This document shows, one piece after another, positions 21,913 through 30,705 of a DNA stretch of 40,119 bases. Positions within the stretch are counted from its first letter, which is position 1. Every line of letters begins with the position of its first letter. The notes below the pieces were generated by a model. The model saw only the letters and a program-made list of their open reading frames with translations. It did no database searches and was not told where the DNA came from. The position numbers and the translations under genes were made by a program. Source of the DNA: JBCBWG01 sp036804185 (GTDB lineage Bacteria > Pseudomonadota > Alphaproteobacteria > Rhizobiales > Hyphomicrobiaceae); the NCBI GenBank assembly GCA_050330095.1, contig JBHJOC010000031.1, positions 1-40,119 of the forward strand. The letters run 5' to 3'.

Positions 21913-24180
21913 TCACTTTGTCAGGCCGAGTTCGCGATCGATTTGATTGGCGTCTTCGCTGCGGCCAAGCCTTGCGCGATAAACCTGGAGGTTCGAGAGC
22001 ACCTTCTGGACGTAGAGCCGTGTTTCTTCGAAGGGGATGGCGTAGACCCAGTCGAGTGGAGCCGCATCGGGCGCGCGCGGGTCGCCCCGTTGGCGGAGCC
22101 ATTGGCGCGTGCGGCCGGGCCCAGCATTATAGCTCGTCAGCGTCAAGATCATATTGCCCCTGACAGCGGCCATCTGCTCCCCGATATAGGCCGCAGCGAT
22201 CTTCGCATTGTAGCTTTCGTCCGTCAGCAGGCGCTCGATTTCGCATGTGATCTGGTGAACCTGGCACACATGGCGGGCTGCGATCGGCATCACCTGCAAC
22301 ACGCCGCGAGCGCCGGCGCGTGAGACAATTGTGGTGTTGAACTCGCTCTCCTGCCGCGCGATCGCAAGCAGCAGCTCTGGAGGTGGAACGTCGAACCGCC
22401 CGAGTGGCTCGAACTCCGGCAGCTTGTGGACGGGGTAGGAGTAAAGGTAATGTGGGAAGCCGCGTGCGACCCCGGCCTTGCCAGCGCGGACAGCAATCTG
22501 CGTGTCGCCGAGTGCTTCGGCCAATTCCGCAATGAGCAGAACCTCGCCGGCGCTGGCATCGCGCCATGTGACGGCGCCGAACAGCGCTCTGACAATTGCC
22601 CGATCGAGGCCGGCACGGTCGGCAAGAACGCCGGCGAGCACGACGTCACGAGCCAGCAATCTCGCCACTTCAGCATCGGTTGGTAAGTCCGGGAACGGCA
22701 ACGTCAGGTGGCGTTGAGGGGGCGCGCGCTGAACGCGCGACAGGGCGCCGTGGAAGGTGTCGAGGAAGGTGCCGCCCAGAGCGAAAGCGGCCTCAGCCTC
22801 CGCATTTCGTCCGGCGGCCTTATGGGCCTGCCCAAGCCAGAACTGGGCACGTGATGCGCTCAGCGGCCCATCCGCATCGGCCACATAGCGCTCGAAATGC
22901 AGGATTGCCTGCTCGGGGTTACGCATCAAGCGCAGCGCGATGTCACCGCTGTAGAACGCCTGATCCTTGCGAAGGTTGGCATCGTCTGGTCGTGCACCCG
23001 ACACGACCGCGAAGGCCGCCGCTGCATCACCGGTGCCGACGAGCGCGCGCGCGACGGCTTCGCGCAGTCGCCAATCCGAATCTGCTGCACCGCTGTCCTG
23101 CCCGGATTTCGCGCGGCTGAGGTATTGGGCCGCCGTCTTGAAGCGCTTGTTGCGAAGGTCCCTGAATGCAAGTTGCCTTTGAATACCGTCGGCAGCGCGC
23201 TGGTCGTCGGTGAGTGCTGCGAGAAACCGGTCCGCTGCCGATTGGCCAAGATATAGTGACAAGGCCGCAGTCGCCTGGCGCTGGTCAGCCTCGGTCATCA
23301 GCGGAATGACGCGGCGGACAGCTTCAGCGCGCGCATCACGTGTTGCTTTGCGCAGGGTGGGGTCGGCCATGATGCGGTCGACGCGTGCCAAATGGTCAGC
23401 GCTGTCGAGGACGGACGAGAAGCGCGCAACGAAGCCCGTCTCGAGGTTGGCCGGTACGTTGTTTTCGCGCCATGCGCGCGCTGCAAGTGGTCGAGCGGTT
23501 GCAACGTCACCTGCTGCCAGATGTGCCGATGCGAGCGCTGCGAGACCAAGTCCGGTCTGAGGCGGGAAGGCTTCGAACAGGGCCTTGATCTCACCGACCG
23601 TTGCGCCGGCCGTGAATGCGGCGGCCTCCATGCGCGCGATCAGCCGATCGCGATCCGGCCAGTCCGTGTTCGCCTCAATGAAGGCCCGATACTCCGAGAG
23701 GCTCCCAACACCTGCCCGCAGCTTCGCCCAATCGGCGATCCTGGCGGCAACGGGATGCACGAGTGTCGACCGCGCCGCCCCCCACTCTGAAAGGTCACCA
23801 CGCTGGGCGGCGGCGACGGCTGTCCTGAGGTGGCCCGCCTCCTCGTCGGCAAGTCGATGGGCCAACAAGGGCGCAACAAAACTTCTGAGGGCCGCTCGAA
23901 GCTCTGCCTCCGTTTCGCTCACAAAGCGTGGCTGCACCGTCGGTTGTACCGCGGCGACGCGCGTCGGTTGATCGCTTGAGCGCGTCCCGATGGCCGGCGG
24001 TTGACCCTCCGGCGGGGATGAGCCGATGGCGGCGCGATGCGTGATCACGACCGCAGCCGCGAGCAGGAGGCCGCCGGAACAGGCGATGAGGCCATAGCGC
24101 AGCAGTGCCGCAAGGCGCGCGCCGCCACCCGTACGAGGGTGCCGGCGAGGTTCAATTTCGTGCAGACTGCGTCTCACCAT
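21913..24180 (-). CDS. slt: Soluble lytic murein transglycosylase (family 1A)
   Basis: A 755-residue protein. An N-terminal membrane segment (about residues 22-47) acts as signal or anchor. A long helical superhelix (about 70-560) resembles the U-domain of Slt70, and the C-terminal catalytic domain has the family motifs: ARQESEF with the catalytic Glu at about residue 611, GVLQVMP, SYNAGPGR, and IPFEETRLYVQKVLSN. The enzyme cleaves the MurNAc-GlcNAc bond of peptidoglycan in the periplasm and leaves 1,6-anhydro-MurNAc ends. It is larger than E. coli Slt (645) mainly because of the N-terminal region. The start at ATG 24180 has GAGAG about 6 nt upstream. It is divergent from tolC across a 420-bp region that contains a CtrA box. 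Confidence 0.92.
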   Translation of the reverse strand: MVRRSLHEIEPRRHPRTGGGARLAALLRYGLIACSGGLLLAAAVVITHRAAIGSSPPEGQPPAIGTRSSDQPTRVAAVQPTVQPRFVSETEAELRAALRSFVAPLLAHRLADEEAGHLRTAVAAAQRGDLSEWGAARSTLVHPVAARIADWAKLRAGVGSLSEYRAFIEANTDWPDRDRLIARMEAAAFTAGATVGEIKALFEAFPPQTGLGLAALASAHLAAGDVATARPLAARAWRENNVPANLETGFVARFSSVLDSADHLARVDRIMADPTLRKATRDARAEAVRRVIPLMTEADQRQATAALSLYLGQSAADRFLAALTDDQRAADGIQRQLAFRDLRNKRFKTAAQYLSRAKSGQDSGAADSDWRLREAVARALVGTGDAAAAFAVVSGARPDDANLRKDQAFYSGDIALRLMRNPEQAILHFERYVADADGPLSASRAQFWLGQAHKAAGRNAEAEAAFALGGTFLDTFHGALSRVQRAPPQRHLTLPFPDLPTDAEVARLLARDVVLAGVLADRAGLDRAIVRALFGAVTWRDASAGEVLLIAELAEALGDTQIAVRAGKAGVARGFPHYLYSYPVHKLPEFEPLGRFDVPPPELLLAIARQESEFNTTIVSRAGARGVLQVMPIAARHVCQVHQITCEIERLLTDESYNAKIAAAYIGEQMAAVRGNMILTLTSYNAGPGRTRQWLRQRGDPRAPDAAPLDWVYAIPFEETRLYVQKVLSNLQVYRARLGRSEDANQIDRELGLTK

Positions 24181-24600
24181 GCGCTCTCAACTTTGCCGTT
24201 CTGCCCATCCCTTGCGATTTTCGGTGCACTCGCTTGCTCTTCGGCTCGCCGGACGCCGCCTGAGCACCTGAAGTCCAAAGCAAGGGTCTCGGCGCTCTAG
24301 GCCCGTATGGCGGCGCTGTGCCGCAAAAACCGGGAGCACCCGCCAGCTGCGATGTGCCAATCTCAAGGCTGCAATAGCACTTCTTTGACCGAAACCGAAC
24401 TGCGCGAGCAGGTTAGCGTTACATCTGGGCCCGATTGAGATCGTTGCTCCGGCTTCCCTCCCGCACGCGCTTAATGGCTGCTTAACGCTCATGATGCAGG
24501 CTGACCGTCGGCGGCTTGCCCGTCTGGACGTGCGCGATCTGGTTCCGCGTGTGCGCGTTGCGAGTGCGGCAGCGCCCGGTAGGTTTGTCGGAGCCATTGC
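24181..24600. promoter_or_regulatory. Divergent slt-tolC promoter region
   Basis: About 420 bp between divergent envelope genes, with no supportable gene. It contains one exact CtrA-type box (24471-24485), nearer to the tolC gene. No strong inverted repeat was found. Frames on the minus strand here are Arg-rich and not protein-like. Confidence 0.5.
24471..24485. promoter_or_regulatory. Exact CtrA consensus box upstream of tolC
   Basis: TTAA-TGGCTGC-TTAA is a full match to the CtrA site TTAA-N7-TTAA. It lies 116-130 bp upstream of the ATG at 24601 and about 290 bp from the slt start. An eight-base A/T pattern with fixed spacing is not expected in every 40 kb of DNA this GC-rich. CtrA control of envelope genes is well known in alphaproteobacteria; binding here is inferred. 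Confidence 0.55.
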
Positions 24601-26424
24601 ATGTCAACGAAAGCGGCGAGCCCGGCGTGGCGCCTGTGCGACGGATGTCGCGCAGGGCTCAGCGTGCGCTCGCCGTTGCGGTTGCTTGCGATGAGCGGGC
24701 TTGCGATCGCGCTGATCTGCGGTTCTCCGCCCGCTGCAACAGGCACCTCGCTGCATGATGCGCTCACCGCGGCCTATGATCGAAGTCCGGCACTCGATGC
24801 CGAGCGCGCCCGGCTGCGCGCGATCGACGAGGGTATTCCCCAAGCGAGCTCCGGATGGCGTCCGATTGTTCGCGGCGATACGTCCTACGGCATGGAGCAG
24901 GAGACCCGCGCGACAGGAGCCGAGCGCCATCGCGAGGGGCGTCCATTCCGCTTCGGGGTTTCGGTAACGCAGCCGTTGTTCGATGGGTTTCGGACCCGAG
25001 CAGCTGTAGATGCAGCCGAGGCGCGTGTGCTTGCAGGACGGGCGCGGCTCAGGGGATTCGAGGCCGAGGTGCTGTTGCAGGCTGTCACTGCCTACATGGA
25101 TGTTGTCCGGGATCGGGCGCTCGTCGATCTCAACCAGCAAAATGTCGCGGCACTCACACGCGAACTCGAGGCCGCCCGCGCGCGGCGGGCCGTCCGCGAA
25201 GTCACGATTACTGACGTTGCTCAAGCCGAGGCCCGCCATGCCCGCGCGTTGTCGGGACTCGATGAGACGCGCGCAGCCTTGCGGGCGAGCGAGGCCGAGT
25301 ATCGGCGTCTGATCGGCGAGCCCAATGGCATGATCCGCATGCCGCCGCTAACGCTCAAACTTGTCCCGCGCACGGTGGAAGAGGCGGTTCAGTTTGCGCT
25401 GACGGAGAGCCCATCGGTGCTGTCGGCGCGCTATGACGAGCAGTCCGCGCGCTCCGAAGTTGACCGCATCCATGGAGAGCTTCTGCCGCAGGTGCAACTC
25501 GAAGCCCGGTTTCAGGAAGAGCACAGCCCGTTGACGGGGCAATCATGGGAACGCACGGCGAGTGTCGGCGCGCGTCTCAGCGTCCCTTTGTACGAGGGAG
25601 GTGAGACCCGGGCCCGCGTCCGCGCGGCGAAGCACCAGCACGTGGGCAGGATTGAAGACATACGGGCAGCGCAACGGCTGGTCGAGGCGCGCGTTATGGC
25701 GGCCTGGTCACGTCTGATGGCGGCGCGCACACGACTGACGAGTGATGACGTGCAAATCCGAGCCGGTCAGACCGCCCTTGACGGGGTGCGCGCCGAACAG
25801 CAGGCCGGGCAACGAACGTTGCTCGACGTGCTCAATGCCGAGCAGGAGTTGCTGGAGGCGCGCGCTGCCAAAATCAGGACGCAACGCGATGCCGTCGTCG
25901 CGCAATATGCGCTGCTGGCAGAAATCGGCCGCCTCGACGCTGAGCTTCTGCAACTTGGGACTGCGATCTATGCCCCCGAGGCACATACTGAAGCCGCGCG
26001 CGGCAAGTGGTTCACAACCTCGATCGCACAGCCCGATCCCCTCCCGCCGGATCTGGCCGAGGCGCACGACGCCCGGCAGGCATGGCGGCTCAAGCGGCCC
26101 GTGCTCGACGATCATAATGTCGATGGCTCCAGGAACGCTGCACCGGCAGCTGGACCCGTCATGCGGGGTGGTGTTGCCGAGGACGGGGCATTGCTCCGCG
26201 ATCGCAAAGCTTCGGTCTCCTTGGGGGCGATGCCACCACTAGCGACGCGGCCTGCGGATCTGGAAGCGGGCGCTGTCGAGCGGGCGCGCGGCCTGCGGCT
26301 CGAGGCGCAATATCCCACGCCACATTGGCAGGCAGAGCCGAGCGCACGGTCTGCAACTGCGACGGGTGAGGCGCCACTTGTCTTTCCAGGCGATCGGCAT
26401 CCACCATTCCGGCGCGCAGACTGA
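24601..26424 (+). CDS. tolC: TolC-family outer membrane protein with a long C-terminal tail (first of two)
   Basis: A 607-residue protein. A signal peptide region covers about residues 22-48. The TolC/OEP core (about 49-460) has two matching halves typical of the family: SLHDALTAAYDRSPALDAER, VSVTQPLFDGFRTRAAV in the first, and YEGGETRARVRAAKHQHV and AGQRTLLDVLNAEQELLEA in the second. TolC trimers form the outer membrane channel for type I secretion and efflux. After the core it has about 140 extra residues (about 465-607) rich in Ala, Arg and Pro that the second copy lacks. GGAG lies 7 nt before ATG 24601. It lies 202 bp upstream of a paralogue. An exact CtrA box is upstream. Confidence 0.88.
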   Translation: MSTKAASPAWRLCDGCRAGLSVRSPLRLLAMSGLAIALICGSPPAATGTSLHDALTAAYDRSPALDAERARLRAIDEGIPQASSGWRPIVRGDTSYGMEQETRATGAERHREGRPFRFGVSVTQPLFDGFRTRAAVDAAEARVLAGRARLRGFEAEVLLQAVTAYMDVVRDRALVDLNQQNVAALTRELEAARARRAVREVTITDVAQAEARHARALSGLDETRAALRASEAEYRRLIGEPNGMIRMPPLTLKLVPRTVEEAVQFALTESPSVLSARYDEQSARSEVDRIHGELLPQVQLEARFQEEHSPLTGQSWERTASVGARLSVPLYEGGETRARVRAAKHQHVGRIEDIRAAQRLVEARVMAAWSRLMAARTRLTSDDVQIRAGQTALDGVRAEQQAGQRTLLDVLNAEQELLEARAAKIRTQRDAVVAQYALLAEIGRLDAELLQLGTAIYAPEAHTEAARGKWFTTSIAQPDPLPPDLAEAHDARQAWRLKRPVLDDHNVDGSRNAAPAAGPVMRGGVAEDGALLRDRKASVSLGAMPPLATRPADLEAGAVERARGLRLEAQYPTPHWQAEPSARSATATGEAPLVFPGDRHPPFRRAD

Positions 26425-26626
26425 CGGACCGCTTTCGATACCCGAGATCCGGCGTGCGAGCCCCTGCTGCGAAGAAATCCGCAACCTGTAGGGTTTGGGT
26501 TACAGCAGCCGATTGATTTGCAATCTATTAATCCCTCATGTGCTGGGGGCACACCGAATCGATGTTCGGTGCGCCGGCGCGTCGGGCAACGTTGGCGCGC
26601 CCCGCGCAGGCACACGGGGGAAATGC

Positions 26627-28120
26627 GTGCGAACTTTGACGGGCTTCAAACGCAGGCATCGATCGGTCGGAGCCGCATCCGCGTTTTCAGCGACCATCGC
26701 AGGGCTTTCGCGCGTCCTAGTGCTCGCTGTTGCGCTTGGCGGGTTTGCTGCGCCCAATGCACTTGCACAGTCGCTCGCCGAGTCCCTCGCTGCGGCCTAC
26801 ACCTACAATCCTCAGATCGAAGCAGAGCGCGCGCGTCTCAGGGCTACCGACGAGAATGTCGCGCGCGCGATGTCTGGTTACCGGCCGACGATTTCCTCCC
26901 AGCTTTCCGCAGCCGTCCAGAATACAAACACGGACCCAAGTTCACCCGGCGATGGTACCTCGCGTCCAAGATCGTTCGCGATCACGTTGACCCAGCCAAT
27001 TTTCAGCGGTTTTCGGACGGTCAATGCTGTCAGCGAAGCTGAAGCAAACGTCCGGGCCGGCCAGCAATCACTTCGCTCGATCGAGTCGAGCGTGTTGCAA
27101 GCGGCGGCCACAGCCTATGTCGACGTGGTGCGGGATGAGGCGATTCTGCAGCTGCGGGAGGCGAATCTTGCGTTCTTGCAACGTGAGCTGCAGGCGACAC
27201 AGGATCGGTTCTCGGTTGGTGAGGTGACGAGGACCGATGTTGCCCAGGCGCGGGCCCGGCAATCTGCGGCCGCTGCGGCCATAGACCTCGCCCGGGCCAA
27301 TCTTGCCTCGAGCCGCGCGGCGTTCAGGCGCATCGTTGGGAGTGAGCCTCGCCGGCTCGTGCCACCGAGCCTGCCCCATCACGTGCTGCCCAAGTCCTTG
27401 GCTGAGGCAACTGACATTGGTCTACAGCAGAATCCGTCGCTGGTGCGCGCCCTGTATCTCGAGCAGGCGGCGAGGTTCAGCGTCGACCAGATTTTTGGAG
27501 AATTGCTTCCGTCGGCGCAACTTGAGGCAAGCTACAGTGCGACCCGAGACCCGACCCCGCTGACGGACCGTCGCGAACAAGGATCAATCACGGGGCGGAT
27601 CAACATCCCGCTCTATGAAGCCGGCGAGACCCGGGCGCGCTTGCGTCAAAGCAAACATGTCCACGTCAGTCGCATTCAGGAGATCGAACTCGTTCGCACG
27701 GAGGTGCGCGAGCAGGTCGTTCGCGCGTGGTCCCTGGTCCAGGCCTTCCGCGCACAGTTGCAGTCGGCTCGCGCACAGGTTGAGGCAAACCAGATCGCTC
27801 TTGACGGTGTGCGGGAAGAGGAGCGCGTCGGCCAGCGCACGCTGCTCGAGGTGCTCAACGCGCGGCAGGAGTTGCTTGATTCACAGGTGCAGCTCACCAC
27901 GACGCAGCGGGATATCGTCGTCAGCGCCTACCAGTTGCTGGCTGCCATCGGCAGGCTTGATGCAGAGACCTACGGGGTATCGGGAACCATCTATGACCCT
28001 GATGCGCACTACCATCAGGTCAGGCGCGAGTGGTGGAGGATCTCGATCACAGATCGAGAGGGCCGCCGGGACTCCTACGACCTGTGGGACGATGTAGGGC
28101 GCCACCACGTCTACAAGTGA
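26627..28120 (+). CDS. tolC: TolC-family outer membrane protein (second of two)
   Basis: A 497-residue protein, the usual TolC length. The signal peptide has a basic start (about residues 1-20), a hydrophobic core and an ALAQ cleavage site near residue 48. The core shows SLAESLAAAYTYNPQIEAER, ITLTQPIFSGFRTVNAVSEA, YEAGETRARLRQSKHVHVSR and VGQRTLLEVLNARQELLDS, closely parallel to the first copy, so the two arose by duplication. GTG 26627 is chosen because GGGGGAA lies 4-5 nt upstream and it gives a proper signal peptide; the frame is open back to 26495. This copy is the more standard TolC and is followed by popZ and valS, an order I know from other Hyphomicrobiales. Confidence 0.9.
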   Translation: MRTLTGFKRRHRSVGAASAFSATIAGLSRVLVLAVALGGFAAPNALAQSLAESLAAAYTYNPQIEAERARLRATDENVARAMSGYRPTISSQLSAAVQNTNTDPSSPGDGTSRPRSFAITLTQPIFSGFRTVNAVSEAEANVRAGQQSLRSIESSVLQAAATAYVDVVRDEAILQLREANLAFLQRELQATQDRFSVGEVTRTDVAQARARQSAAAAAIDLARANLASSRAAFRRIVGSEPRRLVPPSLPHHVLPKSLAEATDIGLQQNPSLVRALYLEQAARFSVDQIFGELLPSAQLEASYSATRDPTPLTDRREQGSITGRINIPLYEAGETRARLRQSKHVHVSRIQEIELVRTEVREQVVRAWSLVQAFRAQLQSARAQVEANQIALDGVREEERVGQRTLLEVLNARQELLDSQVQLTTTQRDIVVSAYQLLAAIGRLDAETYGVSGTIYDPDAHYHQVRREWWRISITDREGRRDSYDLWDDVGRHHVYK

Positions 28121-28574
28121 CGAGCTCCGCTGGTCTTGGTGTTTTGCAGGCGTTGCGACCTCTTTCGACAGCCCTCAGCCGGGGCCTGCCATTTCGTTGC
28201 CGTTGTCTCGAGTCATCGTTTAGCGACTTGGCATCAAGTCTGTGGACAGCTTGTGTGCGCCAGCGCGGCAAAAGACCTGCGATCGCTTCGAATCGGTTGT
28301 TTATCTCATGTGGTGACAGTTGTGTTGTCGTAATGCGATTGAGACTCTTTGGTGTCTGGCTTCAAAGCGACTCAAGACCATTGCTCCACTGCGACGATGA
28401 TCTTCTGTGGCTGGCGGTTAGACATCGGGTCGAGCCGCTGGCTCGGCGCTCGCAGCCCGTCGTGAGCGCAAACCTTTAAGGGGCGCGCCCGGCAGGTCGT
28501 GCGGTCCCTGAGCGAATTGGGACGATCGATACCGCATGCAGCGGAGACGGTTGGGCCCTTAGCAGGATGGAAAC
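28121..28574. other. tolC-popZ intergenic region
   Basis: About 450 bp without a supportable gene. Part of it (about 28290-28380) is less GC-rich (GGTTGTTTATCTCATG, GTTGTGTTGTCGTAATG) and may contain the popZ promoter. No full CtrA box, strong inverted repeat or terminator was found after the tolC stop. Confidence 0.4.
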
Positions 28575-30311
28575 ATGACGCGCGCGAACCCGTCAGCAGA
28601 CCCGAGCATGGAAGACATCCTGGCATCAATCCGCCGCATCATATCCGAAGATGCAGCAGACGTGCGTCAAGACGTCGAGCGAGCAAAGGTGGCCCCGCGC
28701 GGCCCGGGCTCTGAGGACGAAGTTCGGAACTCCGCGCTGGGATTAAAGCCGAGCGGACCGGGCAGGCCCGACCCAGATCGCGATGCGTGGTCGGTTGCTT
28801 CGGCGTCGGCAGAATCCGTACCGGTCTTGCAGCCGAGTACTGATAGTTCCGAACGCGCTCGTGCCGCTCGCCGCTCCCCCACGCCGGAACAGGCGACCGA
28901 CGCCGCGCAAGCGTTCGATGTTTCAAGCATCAAGTCCTCGGCTGCGGACGGCGCCGATGGAAGTCCAGAGCGACCACCGTTTCGGTTTGAAGTCGAGCGG
29001 CAGGGCCTTGGGCGTCAACCGCCAGTCGCTCAACAGCCAGTGACACTGCGGGGTCCTAGTAGCGAGCCTGAACTCACGTCGCAGATGTCGGAGCCCGAGT
29101 ATGCGCCAATTCCATCGTCCGCGCGGCCCCAACCGAGCCTGCCGGGCGTCCCACGGCCTCCGGAAGCTGAGTCCGTCAGGCCGCTGAGCGATCTGCTCGG
29201 GGGGCATACATCTCTTGTTTCGACAGCTCCGGCGGCCGGCGATGAGGCTGCAGCTGTGCCGCGTCCGCCGTTGGAGGCGGCACCGTCGCCGCGTGGTGAC
29301 GTTTTCCCTGCTGCCGATGCAGAAGGTGTAGCGATACCAGAACTCTCCGCGCTCGAGCGGTTGCGCAGATCGGCGGCTGTCGGGTTTGCGAAGCCGGCAC
29401 CGGCCCCATCCCCGTCCGTCAAGTCGGCTCCCACGTCGAGTAGCGATGCCGCTCCTTGGTTCTCGGGGGCAGTTGGGAAACAGCGCGACCGCGCAGATCG
29501 TCAACCGGTGATTGCAGAATTCGATGCGCCACGTGGGACGATGGAAATCAATCCTGCCGTGCCGTCTCCCGGCGTCCAGGGCGGCGAGATCGTGGTGGAC
29601 TGGACCGACGCTGCTTTCGAGCCGGCCGAGAGCGACACTATTTCTCCACAAAACTACGACGAGGGGGATGCGTTCGCCGATGCCTCGGGGGGGGCGCAGG
29701 CAGCGACGATGTCTGGTCCTGATCTCTGGCCGGAGGGTCCGCAGCCGGAGCGCGAGGCCGGCCCAACTGAAACGCGGATCGATGGCTTGGCGAACGACGC
29801 CGAGGCGAGTTCGTCGGGTCAAGATCTGGCAGATACGCGTCCCGGCGACAGCGGCGCAGGCCTCGGTGTTTACGCGGCCGCTCGATTGAGCGCCGAGCCA
29901 CACACGCCGGGCCTGTTCGATATGCTTGAGGCGCGCGGATCAGCTGCCGCCCGCGGGCCTGCTGCCACGCGGAACGAGGCTGCGCCCAGTCCGTCTGTGC
30001 GCCCTGTGCCTGTCGGCTCCAATCCTGCGTCAGCAGCTATTGATCGTGCCGAACCGTCGAGCACACCGGCGGGCAGCCTTGCTGCAAGTGCTGGCGCGGC
30101 CCAGGTCTCAAGGTCGGCTGCTGCCACGCCTTCAGCTGTGCCGCCGATGCGGGATGGTGAGACGAGCCTCGAGGGGATGGTGGCCAGCCTTTTAAGGCCG
30201 ATGCTCAGAGAGTGGCTTGACGACAATCTGCCGCGAGTCGTCGAAAAAATGCTCGCGGACGAGCTTCGAGATCGCGCGCGAACGCACCGTGCCGAGGACG
30301 ACCAGCGCTGA
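28575..30311 (+). CDS. popZ: Polar organising protein PopZ (DUF2497), long form
   Basis: A 578-residue protein with the two conserved ends of PopZ. The N-terminal helix PSMEDILASIRRIISED (residues 10-26) is the partner-binding motif. The last 49 residues (530-578) hold the C-terminal helices TSLEGMVASLLRPMLREWL and VVEKMLADELRD that make the oligomer. The region between is about 500 residues of Pro-, Ala-, Ser- and Asp/Glu-rich low-complexity sequence. In Caulobacter PopZ is 177 residues and assembles a polar microdomain that captures the ParB-parS complex and cell-cycle regulators. The Hyphomicrobiales forms are longer, and this one is long even so. AGGA lies about 8 nt before ATG 28575. Confidence 0.92.
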   Translation: MTRANPSADPSMEDILASIRRIISEDAADVRQDVERAKVAPRGPGSEDEVRNSALGLKPSGPGRPDPDRDAWSVASASAESVPVLQPSTDSSERARAARRSPTPEQATDAAQAFDVSSIKSSAADGADGSPERPPFRFEVERQGLGRQPPVAQQPVTLRGPSSEPELTSQMSEPEYAPIPSSARPQPSLPGVPRPPEAESVRPLSDLLGGHTSLVSTAPAAGDEAAAVPRPPLEAAPSPRGDVFPAADAEGVAIPELSALERLRRSAAVGFAKPAPAPSPSVKSAPTSSSDAAPWFSGAVGKQRDRADRQPVIAEFDAPRGTMEINPAVPSPGVQGGEIVVDWTDAAFEPAESDTISPQNYDEGDAFADASGGAQAATMSGPDLWPEGPQPEREAGPTETRIDGLANDAEASSSGQDLADTRPGDSGAGLGVYAAARLSAEPHTPGLFDMLEARGSAAARGPAATRNEAAPSPSVRPVPVGSNPASAAIDRAEPSSTPAGSLAASAGAAQVSRSAAATPSAVPPMRDGETSLEGMVASLLRPMLREWLDDNLPRVVEKMLADELRDRARTHRAEDDQR

Positions 30312-30335
30312 CACCGGATCGTCGAGCGCACGGTG

Positions 30336-30479
30336 CTCGTACCGCTGATCGTTAGGCCCTTCACCATCCGCAACACCCGCCTTCCAGGAACTTCTGATCG
30401 AAAAGCGGTACGAGATCCAAATGTTGCTCGTACCCTCTGCGTTCGGTCGTTCGCTTCGGCGCCTGACGAGGGTGACGGA
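30336..30479 (+). promoter_or_regulatory. valS-side copy of a duplicated leader-like element, with competing hairpin arms
   Basis: The segment 30340-30479 is about 85% identical (roughly 120 of 141 positions, one 1-base indel, by hand) to 33597-33737 before the vWA gene. In this copy CTCGTACCGCT (30336-30346) is the exact complement of AGCGGTACGAG (30404-30414), which can alternatively pair with CTCGTACC (30427-30434). A 21-codon frame, ATG 30421 to TAG 30486, overlaps the end. This is the layout of an attenuator or leader RNA, but no function is proven and no U-run follows. It lies in the 394-bp gap between popZ and valS. Confidence 0.6.
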
Positions 30480-30705
30480 ACATTAGTATTGCGTTGATCG
30501 CGTCTTAGTTCACCTATGCGTGCGGCACGTTGCTGGCCAGTTCGCAAAACGTCATTCGCTCGACCGATTGCGGCTATGCTCCCAACCGGTTGACACTCCC
30601 GACGTTCACCGCATTAGCTCCGCGCACGAGAAGAGCTGGCGCTCGGGGCCGAGGTCCCGCGCGCTGTACCCGGCTCACGTCCACGGCATCAGCGGACCCA
30701 TTCAG

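Noticed and set aside
28923..29903. 326-codon open frame on the minus strand
   Set aside because: Lies opposite the low-complexity linker of PopZ, where long shadow frames are expected; Arg-rich with no motif.
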